Position numbers and translations under genes: made by a program. From Pontederia crassipes (Eukaryota; Streptophyta; Magnoliopsida; Commelinales; Pontederiaceae), in NCBI GenBank assembly GCA_030549335.1, contig CM060198.1, forward strand, positions 54,383,995 through 54,447,994: a stretch of DNA of 64,000 nucleotides, given 5' to 3'. Shown piece after piece: positions 43,587 through 54,979 of this stretch (its first letter is position 1; each line of letters begins with the position of its first letter). The notes below the pieces were generated by a model. It ran no database searches. It was not told the origin of the DNA and worked only from the letters and a program-made list of their open reading frames with translations.

Positions 43587-46500
43587 CTACTGGGCTGAAA
43601 CCTTGCGACGACCATAAGCAAGCACCATCACAAACTCCTTGGCTGATGTGCCAACAGTAGCCTGCAACTTATGTGATGGCCCTCCTTTTAGCCACTGCTC
43701 TACTAATTTTTGCAGAGACATTGAAGGGTTCACTGGCTGTCCAAGGCATGTGACTTCAACCTGTAAACAAAAGCTAAAAGTCAAATTTGTGCAAGTAGAC
43801 AGCTATCATTTTCCCTCTTTTTTTACGTGGAATAATCTATGAAGAGTTGCATGAGAGTGATTGTGTTATGTTACACATCAGGAACCATATGAATAGTGAG
43901 GGTGCAGCAATATGATGTTATACACCCTAAATCCTCTGACCTAGAATGGCATGATGATCTAATAAGGACCAAAGATAAACTTCTGGATACTCTTTTAAAA
44001 GGTAAAAGAGGAAGGTTAGCTCATGTACAACTAAAACATGGCAGTTGTATCAGATAAGCTTAGGTGTCTCAAACAAAAGGATCTGCTCACGTTGATGTTT
44101 TTTTTTTTTTTGAGAAGGAAAAGAATAATATCATTTAGAAAAGAGAAGATTTTGATAGCAAGGAGGTATAATATCAACTTATGAAGTCTTAAATAGATGT
44201 AAATGAGTAATAACAAGTTCTGTGATACCAAATATCATCAAATGATGAATTGTTTGTACAGAGTGCATAATTCATATACGATGCATAGACCTTTAACTTT
44301 TATTTGAAGTTTAAGATGTGTAGACCTTATAAAGAACTTACCTCAGATTCGCTTGTAAGATTAAGCTTCGAAACAAGGTACTTTTGGATGAAGGAAACAG
44401 GTACACTGCCATCTCTAAGATACAAAAAGACGATCATATGAGTTAGAGAACGAAATTGCAAATTGCACATGTGTATCAGAATGCCATGTTTCCAACTTAT
44501 AAAAACTAAAGAAGACTACAGATGCTTCGAAGGCTCTTGAAATGAATGACAAGCACTTTACCTAAAAGAAACTATAAAACACTACATGAGGAGTAAACCA
44601 ATATGTTCTCGGAATTGATTTCATGAATGACAACATATGTTCTACATCATCTAAATTTGCACTGTCAATAAAGTCCAGATCTTCTCACAGGAAAAAAACT
44701 CCAGATCTCATCATACTGTAGGTTGCACTTATTTCTAAGATATTGCTGCAGAAGCGTTTCACAGGGAAAAAAAGGTATTGCACAAGTACAACCTAAAAGA
44801 TTTAAACAAATACAGTAAAAACTAGATATATTCATCTGTTACTTTATGTGACATTCACATATCTTTTCAATTGTCATTAAATGAATCATATTTCAGATGA
44901 CAAAACTGAAACAGTAAAATTTTTTATCTCATGTTTAAGTTTCTCTAGGTGGCATGATTGCATTTCAAAGTATCATTTCAAAATTCTAATACTTTTGGAC
45001 GCCTTGGAGGAAATTGAACTCACTTAATTCTGAAATAACTAATTGGTATCTGGGGCAATGGTGGATTGCCTGACCTGCAAACAGTAATTAGTAATATATC
45101 AGAACAAAGGTAAGGGAAGACACAAGCATCCACGATCGGATAATCATTTAACTTCCAGAAGAAAAGTAGCTCCTAACTGATCAAATGAGGCAACTAACGA
45201 GAACCATATCGGGCTTGTCCTCCTATCACATTCGGCACTTGCAGCATCAAGAAGTGCTTGAGCAGAGTTTCGTCCCTCCCTCCTTTTTCGCCCCGAACTT
45301 TTAGTTTTCCCTGTTACTGAATGTGCTTCAGCAGAATCGTTGCTGTCATCCTGCACTTTAGACTTATTTGGATGATCTTTAGTCCTTGTTCTTCTACTAA
45401 AAACTTGATTATCAGGGGCATTAGTTTGATCTGTCTTAGTATTAGGACTCTGTGGCGTTGATTTAAATGGTTTGGTCTTGTTTGCAATTTCAAAAAGATG
45501 ATTCAAAGGTTTCCAAAGCCCAGCCTTCTGAAAAGACTCTTCAAAGTCTGCATCATTACTTGGAGTACTGATGGATGGTTCAGCATTTGAAAAATTCTGA
45601 GAAAGAAAATTTTATCAAATATAAATTAATAAGCACACAAAATAACAACAATAATAAAAATGATAATAAACACATGCTTAGGGTCAAAACAGGAATCCAT
45701 CAACTTAAATAACCAGAATAATTTAAGCAAAAGATGTCAACAATGTCATTTCCTGTACCTGTCTCTTACTTGGAGCTAGCTTGCTAAGATTTTCAGTTGA
45801 ACTAGAGTTTTCAGCGAGCTTATCAATTTTACCATCGTCCTTTGCATTGGTGTCATTAGTTGCAGTGCTAGATCCACGTGAAATGATGGCTCTTCTAGCA
45901 ACACCTTTTGATCTCCTTCCTGTCAAATTTGATGATGCTACTTGAGGAGCACTCACCACCAATGAAGAAAGAGATCTTTCTTTCCTTCTAGTAGGCAAAG
46001 TAATTGGAGATGCTTCAGGAGTTTCGACTTTTCTTCTTTTGAAAGGAAATAATTTTGCCCTTACATCTTGCAAACTGTGGTCAGGTCTGAAAAACGATCA
46101 AGTGTTAGCATTAGAACCTATCTTGACAAAGACATATCATAGGCTCCTAAAACTCAGAAATGGCTGCCCATTGGAGCTTTTTTCTGCAGACTGTTTTTCT
46201 TTTTTTTTTTTTCTGCAGACTGATCAAATGATAACGTGAATTGAGGACCCAAAGTGCAGTGGAAGCATCAAGGTTAGCAGTTCACTGAATCTGGACTTTG
46301 CGAAATATTTGTACTTCCAAAGTGCAGTGGAACCATCAAGGATACAATTCACTGAATATGAACCTTAATAAATTTTTTTCCCTCATTTCATTATTTGAAG
46401 GAAGGAAATAAATCGCTTCTTTTAAATACAAAGTATCCAATAGAAAGATTGGCATACCAAATAGATGATGCATGGACAATGCTCCACTAAGTACAACAAT

Positions 46501-47827
46501 GAAAGTGTCATTAAAGAAAAAACTTTGAACACAAGCTGAGAATACAAGAGGTACAGTAACAAACCGTTCAATGCTCAACAAGAAAATATGAAGAGAACGG
46601 CAGTGCATTACTATTATTAAAAAAATAGATGATTACCTGAGCTTGTCTACGGGCACAACACCGAGATGAATATTACATACAGGACAGCAGTCTAACTCTT
46701 CTTCAGTGAGTTTGTCATATATGCACTTCCTGCAAACTGGTTTGAAATACAATTGTCAATGTTTTGATGGTTACATAACTCTAGAAGACATTTTAACTTG
46801 AAGAAAAAATTGCCATGTCTACATAACCCTGTCCAATGAAGGACATGGAAGATCAACAACCAACTGGACTAAGGAAAACTAGGCAATTCCAAAGATCCGA
46901 CGTAGGCTGCACCTTAAGGTAGCTAAACATCCTATAGGAATAATGAAAACGTTGGATTCAGGCACCTGGATAATAAAAACCAGAATTTATTGTAATTTCG
47001 GAGCGGTAAAGAGAGGACCAGCCCGTGCATTTCCATTCTTCGGTAACTTACAGAAATCGAGATCACTAAAGATCTATCGGGCCTCAATTATTTGAGAAGT
47101 GATATGGAGTGTGAACTCCGTTCTTACATCGCCGTAAGCACAGCATGGAAAGAAGCGACAATCGATATGGAAACAAGTAGTTCACGTCGACGACGTTTGG
47201 CCACTGTGATCGTCTTGGATTGTAGGGGACGACGTAAAAACGTCCTCCAATGTTGACCAAGAAGTGATACAAGATGCTGGAAGAGCGACAGAGCCATAAA
47301 AACGTCTAAGGCAGCATGCTGCAGCGGTGCCGCATGCAAAAGGGGAAAGAACCCGGGCCCTATTTCGATGTCATCTTTGTCAACCTCGCCACAATTCACT
47401 CGAGGCTCCAAGATCAGATCATTAAGAACACACGAGTCGACGCATCGAATAAATTCAAATCGATCATTACCATCTAAAATCACATAGTGAATCCCGGAAA
47501 GAATATAAAAACTACGTAAAACAGGAGATCGCCAAAGCCACGCGACCTCCCCCTCCACGTAGAAACAACGATCGCGTCCCCAGCCCAGGACACAAAGCGC
47601 CCCGAGCGACGTCGAATTGGGAACGAAAGAAAGGACGACAACTCACACGTATGGAGGCACTCGCAGATGGTGGTGGCGTCGCGGAAGAGCTTGCGGCAGA
47701 GGGGGCACGTCAGGCACTTCGCGATCACCCCCCTCTTGACAAACACCACCTTCGGCGGCCCTTCTTCCCCGCGGCCGGCTCCGCTCCCGACTGCTCCCTC
47801 GGCCGCCGTCGGCGCCTCGACCGCCAT
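43587..47827 (-). CDS. DRIP2: RING E3 ubiquitin ligase, DRIP type (DREB2A-interacting protein)
   Basis: DRIP proteins are nuclear E3 ligases that ubiquitinate the drought factor DREB2A in Arabidopsis. Seven exons (minus): 47827-47647, 46736-46637, 46086-45759, 45596-45178, 45074-45024, 44414-44342, 43760-43587. All are GT-AG and in phase; the product is 441 aa against 420 for Arabidopsis DRIP2. The C3HC4 RING spans CPLC (41-44), CLHTFCRKC (57-65) and CPVC (78-81). After it come the conserved KLFPFKRRK and KERSLSSLVVS, then a basic, Ser-rich middle (about 130-300). SLVAS and PLPQIP lead into a C-terminal ubiquitin-like RAWUL domain (FIQKYLVSKLNLTSESEVEV and on, about 350-430). Start chosen at MAVEAP for its GCGATGG context; an upstream in-frame ATG at 47962 would add an Arg-rich leader. 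DRIP1 and DRIP2 cannot be separated here. Confidence 0.93.
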
Positions 47828-48240
47828 CGCCAGCCGGCCGCTGCTCCTCGTCGCGAGCTGTCGTCCGCGAGCGCTCCTCTCCCCGCCTCTCCGCCGGTGC
47901 ATACGAGCTCCTCGACGCCGGCCGTGGCCACCTAAAAGCGCCGCATTCGATACAGGAGTCACGTAGGGGGAGGGGATCTGAGGGCGGGAGGAGGCGCGAA
48001 GAGTGATTTTGACGGCGGAGGAAGGGAGGAACGGGGGGGAGGAGGGATTTTTGGAGCGGATTCGGATTGGAGGAGACGAGGGCTCGTCGGAGGAGGAGGA
48101 GGGAGAAGAGATCGAAGGCGGAAAGGAGAGGACGACGACGAGTTGGAGAGAGAGAGAGAGAGAGAATAGAGAGTTATTTTTCGGGAGAATAAGAACGGAG
48201 ACGAGTTAAGCGAAAATAAATAAATCTATATATATACACA
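47828..48240 (-). promoter_or_regulatory. DRIP 5' leader and promoter with GA tract
   Basis: GC-rich up to about 48200, with a GA microsatellite at about 48145-48165 (CT on the coding strand), then AT-rich sequence. No clear TATA box on the minus strand was identified; a TATATATA run lies at about 48226. Confidence 0.45.
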
Positions 48241-49547
48241 ATAAAAAGAGTGTTCGGCATGTAAGGAAGGGAGAGTCGGTTGGACCGGGTTCATATGAAT
48301 CGGGTCAAAACGGTCCGACCGGTTGGAGGTTACATAAAGATGGAGTTACATAATACATAACATAGCAGATGGTTTTAAACGTGGTCAGCCTTGGCAACAC
48401 ATCACATCACAAATACTGTCCTATGTCGCCCTAAATATTCTTATTGTGCATGGAGAAGGCTCTCATACCTCATCCGACAAAACTCTAGTCTCTCTCCATT
48501 TTCTTAGTAGGAAGCCATTCAAAGCAAAGTGATATATCAATGATCCATCTAGTTTAGCCAGTAAGTTAAAATGATGATAAGTAATTACCATTTTCTTAGT
48601 AGGAAGCCATTCAAAGCAAAGTGATATATCAATGATCCATTTAGTTTAGCCAGTAAGTTAAAATGATGATAAGTAATTTAATGAATAAAAATTAATTTTA
48701 AAAATAAGTATGTATTTGATAATAAAGAACTTATAAATTATTATTTTAATCAAATAATTAAAGAAAAGTTATGTATATTCTAAAGACAAAATAGTACACT
48801 ATCAAATTAGTTAATTTTTTTTTCACACAAAATAAGTTGGGGTCCTCCAACTTATTTTTTTACAAATAAAAAGATAAAATAAATACTTATCACTTTTTTC
48901 ATTTACCAAACATGGAGAAAAATTCAAAACTACTTATAAGTGATTCTGATTTAGATAGTATAGGGAGCCATGACATTGGACATGAAGGCATTCAAAATTT
49001 GGAAGTTGATTGAGGTACGAGGACGACACAAGTTCTTGAACATCAAGGGAACTAACAAGAAGTTGCGCCTCTCCGACATGCCAAGAGTATTAGTCCATTT
49101 CAAATCGAATTAGAAAATCACATCGGAACATCTAGAACGTTGCGATAACCCACCTGACGAACCGGCACTCGAACCCGACCAAGATAGATCATCTAACGCC
49201 ACTTCACCGCCCACCACCAAAAAAAGGAAGTCTCCAGAAATCGGACTCGCACCAAATGGCCCGTACAAAGCATCTCTAATCAACCTTTCCTTGCAAGTAC
49301 AAAAACTCGACGCAGCAACCTCCGTATCAAACGAATGCTAACCGCTACTCTCCAACGTATCAAAGCAAGTTTGGAGAAGTGTTGGTTCCTATACACACTT
49401 GTCCTCCTCCTAGACGATGCTCCTACCCCAGCTTGACCACCCTGAGGACAGTGTTGCATTTAAGTCTGGAGGGAGCACAATAATACACTTTTCATTCATA
49501 TCTCAAAATATTTTCTCTTAGCTTACCGTTGTACTTAATAATACTTG
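48241..49547. other. Intergenic repeats with a gypsy-like remnant
   Basis: A tandem duplication is listed separately. At about 49430-49480 the phrase GAGGACAGTGTTGCATTTAA followed by GTCTGGAGGGAGCA resembles the conserved stretch after pol in Athila/Tat-type gypsy elements. Upstream frames (about 48960-49330) are too degraded to assign a domain. Confidence 0.35.
48496..48679. repeat. 92-bp tandem duplication
   Basis: CCATTTTCTTAGTAGGAAGC at 48496 recurs at 48588. The two copies differ at one base (CCATCTAG against CCATTTAG), so the event is recent. Confidence 0.95.
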
Positions 49548-52364
49548 TGTCACGGACGTGCTCCACAACTATCATTTTAACATAATCTTACTTTTAATTA
49601 TCATTGTAAGTAAGTTTAAATGCTTATATAGTCATAGTTGCGTGTAGCAACTAACCTTTGGATTAAAGCATAATCAAAATTAAATTATCGATAAGCGTTA
49701 TAAAAAATTATATAGAATAAATTATAATATTTGTAAATATTATAATAAATATGTTTAACTATGATTAATTATGGATTCAACATTAATTTTTAACAAAATA
49801 ATATGATTGGACATTTATTTCAACCAATAGAGTTTGAAGCAGCTCAAGCAAGCAGCTCACCAGCTGCTAAATAATGAATTTTCCGAACCGCCATACGACA
49901 TGTTAAAAATCTGAAAAAAATATAAATCAATTATTTGTATCCTCCGCAAGCAGAAAAAATTGCAAGATGAAATCCCTAGCTGGACGTCCTCAAGAAATTT
50001 GGCAAGTTTGTTGAGTTAAGGTCAATTTGCGAATCCGAAACCGACCTTCATCTTCATACGATCATATATTCATAAGTCTAAAAATTTGCATGTTGCATCC
50101 TCTCGATGTTAACTTTCCATGACCACAAGAATCATGTAAAAAGAACTTCCGTAGAGAAAGTTATAAACTCATCATCGTAGGTCGCTCACTCTGTCCCGAG
50201 TTAGAGACAGGTCCGCCTTGTAGATAAGAGTATGATTAGGGTAAATCGAATTAGGGTTTGCAATTTATACATGTTAAATTATACTTCACAAGGGTTCGGT
50301 GAGAAGTGAAATCATTCAATTTGGATACGTAGATGTGGAGAAATGAATTTTTCGTTTCATAGTAAGTTTTCTGTCAGGATCCAAGACATTAACAGAACAC
50401 GACTCGGATTGACTATTTTTGTTATAGAGTTATACAATGAGTTAAATTCTCTAATTTTTATGACTATCAAATAAGGAAGTCTAGTTTTCGGGAAAATTAT
50501 TATCTAATTAAATAGGCAAGTGTGAAGAAACATATAAATTAATCTTTTAGTGACACACAATCTATCAGAACACAAATCCTAAGTCATATTGCCTTGGATT
50601 TTATGACTTGATCATTTGAAATTAGTAAATGAAGTTTGGGGGTTGGAAACCTTAGTAAATTTAGTTTCTAATTTATCCAGAATCATAATATTTACTCACA
50701 TGGTTAAGAAATTATGAATTATGTATTGAGAGTCACTCAGTCTGAAATCCTGAGACAGCACCTAGTTAAGTTTTAGGAGATTTGGTAGTAATAAGTAGTT
50801 GAAGTGTGTAATAGCCTATGCACATAGACACCTGAGATTGAACAATGAATACTTAGAAGAAATTACATGCATTCTAAGGTGTATAATTATTCATGCATCA
50901 TGAGCATGCATTGCATAGTATTTCTACTAGTGATGAAAAAGTAAAAATACATCATTGCTTGTAGGAAACCAACAAGCTACAAGTGAAATGAGGAAAATCT
51001 AGTAAACCTCTTTGAAAATATAAAGCACAAGGTGAGTGGGTAAATTTACAACATATAAAAATGTTATATGTTAGTTCTCTTATTTATGGTATTACCTCAA
51101 GAAAAAAATTATTATTAGTATTATTGAAACATATCTTGTGTTATGAAAGATATTTATGATATGTTTCAAGAATATCATATGAGGTGGAGTAACTTTTTTC
51201 ACAAAAATGTTTTCAAGAAACAATGCTTGTGAAGTTAAAATAAGTTTTACTTGATTACGACATGGGATTATGACGTGTGTATTTTGATATTGTTAAACTC
51301 AATGTGTTCATTAATCATGTTGTTTGAAAAATGTCTTTGGGACCACATTCGATATACATGAAGCCTTTGGGGAGTATATCGAGTGTCTTTGCCCTTTGGG
51401 GGCTGCTTTGTGTTCACGTATTGACCCATTATTGCTCTGCGTATCTGAGAATCATGATTGGGGTGACACACAATCATGATTGGGATACGTATTGACCCAT
51501 GATTTACTTTGCGTATCTGAGACTCTTGATTATGAAGCTGTATTTAATTGTATGACACATAATCATAGAGGGATACATATTGACTCATTATTTGCTCTGC
51601 ATATCTGATACTCTTGATTATGAAGCTCTGTTTAACTGTATGACATATGATCATTGGGGGATATGTATTGACCCATGATGAGTATGTGCAATGACACAAA
51701 TGTGGAGTTTGACTATGAATATGATGATATCTTGAATATTTTGTATTTATGTAAAAGTTCATATGATTTGGAAAGTTATGTGATAATAGTTATGCTTTAA
51801 ACGTTTTCTCATATGAGAGAAATATGATTATTTAAATGTTATATGCACTCATATTGTTCTCCTATGTTGTACATTTATTTCACTCACTGAGTAAACGATT
51901 GTTGCTCACATTACCCTTGTTGAATTTTTCAGATAATTCCAAGTTCTCGAGTTAAGTCGACTCGAAGCTTGCCTTTGATGTATATAGAAGATGTCGAGTC
52001 GTTGGAGCACTTTTATTTTCTCTCCACTTTCATTTTTAAAAAAACATGCATATGTAATAGATAGTCTTAGATGTTGTAATTAAGTTTATGAGAAACTTTT
52101 TGTGAGGTTGTATAAAACTTGATCATGTGGGGTGTTAAATGTGAAATGGATTGTGAAATAATAATGATAATATGTGAATGTGATGTCTTATAACTTTTTA
52201 TTTAAACTTTGATGAATATATATATGCATCATTTGTATGTATTGGTAAATGACATAAGATAAATAAGGGAGGAGCTTTTACTGATTCTATTTATAAAATT
52301 ACTAAACATAATTAAGGAAGGTAATAGTTGGAATTAGAACTTAGTCACAGAGTGGGGTGTGACA
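49548..52364 (+). mobile_element. Putative gypsy-type solo LTR, 2.8 kb
   Basis: The block starts TGTCACGGACGTG and ends GGGGTGTGACA, giving the TGTCAC...GTGACA ends typical of long plant gypsy LTRs. CTTG flanks both ends (49544-49547 and 52365-52368), a possible 4-bp target duplication. A TTTTTCAGATAATTCCAAGTTC stretch near 51930 resembles the R/U5 part of Tekay-like LTRs. No internal coding region accompanies it. Confidence 0.5.
51419..51680 (+). repeat. Short tandem array within the putative LTR
   Basis: The phrase GTATTGACCCAT and its variants occurs at 51419, 51489, 51577 and 51665, so units are about 70, 88 and 88 bp. Each contains CTGCGTATCTGA-like and CTTGATTATGAAGCT-like words. Confidence 0.75.
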
Positions 52365-52368
52365 CTTG

Positions 52369-53350
52369 TTTCCAACTTCGCCCCAAACTGTCTTGTCTTC
52401 TCAAATGCTTAAATATGAATTATTGCTGATCATATATTTTTTTGGAACAAATACAATGTTGATTCATATTTTTGAACCCTTGCTAAAAAACCTTGATCTG
52501 TCCTCCAGTCTTTAGCTAAAATATATTATGAACTGCATTCTACCTCTCACCCGATACATTATGTTATCTTTTAACTCTGACAACAAAGCCCGCCACTAGA
52601 TATTAGATAGCTTTCTACATGTTATTGCCTAGGATCATTCGTGCATTCAAATGTCTTGTCACTTGACCAACATCTTAAATTGCAAAAAAAATAGTATCAA
52701 TAATTACTTCATTGTCTTCCCAATTTGGAGGAAGACAAGAGTATGCCCTCTGGGCACCACTTGCACCATATGCTCAGTATTTTAGAAAAAAAAATCTAAG
52801 GACTATTGAGTGAAACTTACTGAGTTTTTCTTTCTTTTTATTCCATCATACAACTCAAAAGCTATTGCATCCAAACTTAATAAACTCTTATTTAAAAGGA
52901 GTTATGTTGGTTAGTCTCATTTCAGCATGAGGTCAAGCATTGATGTATGAATGTTCTTAAACAATCTACATATAATTAGTCCTCCAGTAGGGAACTTACG
53001 TGTCCCATTAGTAATTTGATTTCAGTGATGATAGTGTCAGGACATCCTAAAAATAGTTAATAAAAAGGCTAATGGTAGACAAACAAGGTTGAATTGAGGG
53101 ATGGGGGATTATGATGCAGATTCATAATGTGCTACAAACTTGAGTTCTTAGTTGATTGCTTGAGGACAAGTAAAATTTTACGTCCATGAGGATTTGATGT
53201 GAAAGATTTATGTATATATTTCTTCTACTATTTTGCATGTATTTTATTTTTTTATTATGCCTAATTCATTTACAAATGCATGCACAACACCATTAAGTCG
53301 TGTTTCAACACATTCTTCGCATCAAGTTCATTTATACAACATCACTACTC
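52369..53350. other. Degraded retroelement sequence
   Basis: The phrase TTGCTTGAGGACAAGTAAAA near 53158 matches the motif found after pol in Athila-type gypsy elements. No frame or domain survives. Confidence 0.35.
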
Positions 53351-53358
53351 ATTCCTGT

Positions 53359-54971
53359 TAGGGATGACCATATTCTCCGCCCCCTGCGGGGCCCCGTGGG
53401 GATTTCCTGTTCAGGGCCCCGCATTCGGGGATTTTTTCCCAGCGAGGGCGGGGATCGGGGCGAGGGTAGTTCACCCCACCCCGTCGGGTCCTCGAATCCC
53501 TTACATTATTTTTAATTAATAATTTATTATAATTATATTCATTAGATTACATTTGAATCATTCATTATATATATATATAACATAAAACCCTAACTACTTT
53601 CTTTCTTTCTCCTTAAACAGTGGCCTCTCAAGAGTTAAGACTCAACTCTCCACTCCAAGTCCAACAATCACCTAGCCGCTGACCACCAGCATCCCTTCGC
53701 CAGTCACTAATGTCATCTTCGGCGATGAATCGGACTCCGTCTTCACAAGGTATATTTTTTCCTTTCTTTCTTTATCATCTGAAGTTTACGGCGGCCGGGC
53801 AGCGTCCTTCTCCCTCGCCTCTCTATCGCGGCCGCCCGCGTTGGAGTCCAAGAGGCGGTGTCGTCGAGGCCAGTGTCATCCTTGTCGTCAACGGCAGTGC
53901 CATCATCATCGTCGATCCGGTCATCGTCGGAGGTGACGACGTCATCATGGATCATCAATGGTGGTGTCATCATCATCATCGAGGGCGTTGTCGTCATCGA
54001 GGGCATCGCCATCGATCCGATCGTCGTTGAGAGCATCGTCAATATGGACAGGTCGATCTGATCACCGACGGCAGCAGCGTTATCATGGATCATCGAGGCG
54101 GTGTCACCGTCATCGTCGAGGTCATTATCATCGTCAATCTGGTCATCGTCGAGGGCATTGTCGATCCGATCATCATCGGCAGTGGCAGCGTCATCGTGGA
54201 TCGTCGAAGTTGGTGCCATCGTCATCGTCGAGGGCATCGTCGTCGATCCGGTCGTTGTTAGGGCATCATTGATCCGGTTGATCCGATCGGTGGCGGCGGC
54301 AGCGTCATCGTGGATCATCGAGGGCTGCTCTCATCGTCGTCGACGAGGGCGATTCACCTCTGCACACTATGCGCATAGGTGAATCACCTCTTCGCACAGT
54401 GCAAAGGTGAATCAATATCCGTTTAGTTTTTTTTTGTAAATTTGTTATTTTTATTCAATTTAGTTTTATTGTTCTAATCTGTTTTTTATTAACTTGTAGG
54501 AAACTTTGCAAATGGGTGAATGATGAAATGAAGAAAAATGATGAATGTCCTCTTATTGATCTTTTACAAATGTTGTTAAAATATTTGATGTTGTAATTTA
54601 AACTTTATGTTATGAAACTTGTATCAAATTTAAAGTTGGTGTTGTGGTAGAATTTGAAAATTATGTTGTGGCCAAATTGTGTCAAAATTTGAATTTTATG
54701 TTGTAGAACTTATAATTAAATTTGAAGTTTATGTTGTGAAATTTATAATAGTGATATATTTATAACTGTGTGGATGAATACTCTATAATAATTGGTTCTT
54801 TTCTAGTTTTTTCATATTTTTAATAAAAAATTTGGGGAATCGGGGTCCCCACGGGGATTCGGGGCCCTGGGGGATCGCGGTGGGTGGATAAAATTTCCTT
54901 CGAACCGGAGATTCGGGGTGGGGTCGGGAGGAGGGTATCCCCGCTCCGAACAAAGTCGGGTGCCACTCCTA
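53359..54971. mobile_element. Non-autonomous hAT-type element with internal GTC/ATC repeats
   Basis: The left end starts TAGGGATGACC and the right end reversed reads TAGGAGTGGCACC; both lead into GC-rich GGGG/CCCC subterminal blocks in inverted orientation. Flanks ATTCCTGT (53351-53358) and ATTCCTGC (54972-54979) form an 8-bp duplication with one mismatch, as for hAT. Between about 53850 and 54350 lies a low-complexity stretch made of ATCGTCG, GATCCGGTC and GTCATCATGGATCATCG variants. It opens spurious frames on both strands. No transposase or BED/dimerisation domain was recognised. Confidence 0.75.
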
Positions 54972-54979
54972 ATTCCTGC

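Noticed and set aside
47651..47966. Long plus-strand frames opposite DRIP exon 1
   Set aside because: Shadows of GC-rich coding sequence; the minus-strand RING frame explains the region.
53743..54318. 191-codon minus-strand frame rich in Asp and overlapping plus-strand Ser-rich frames
   Set aside because: All are produced by the triplet-like repeat inside the hAT element; low complexity in every frame and no domain.
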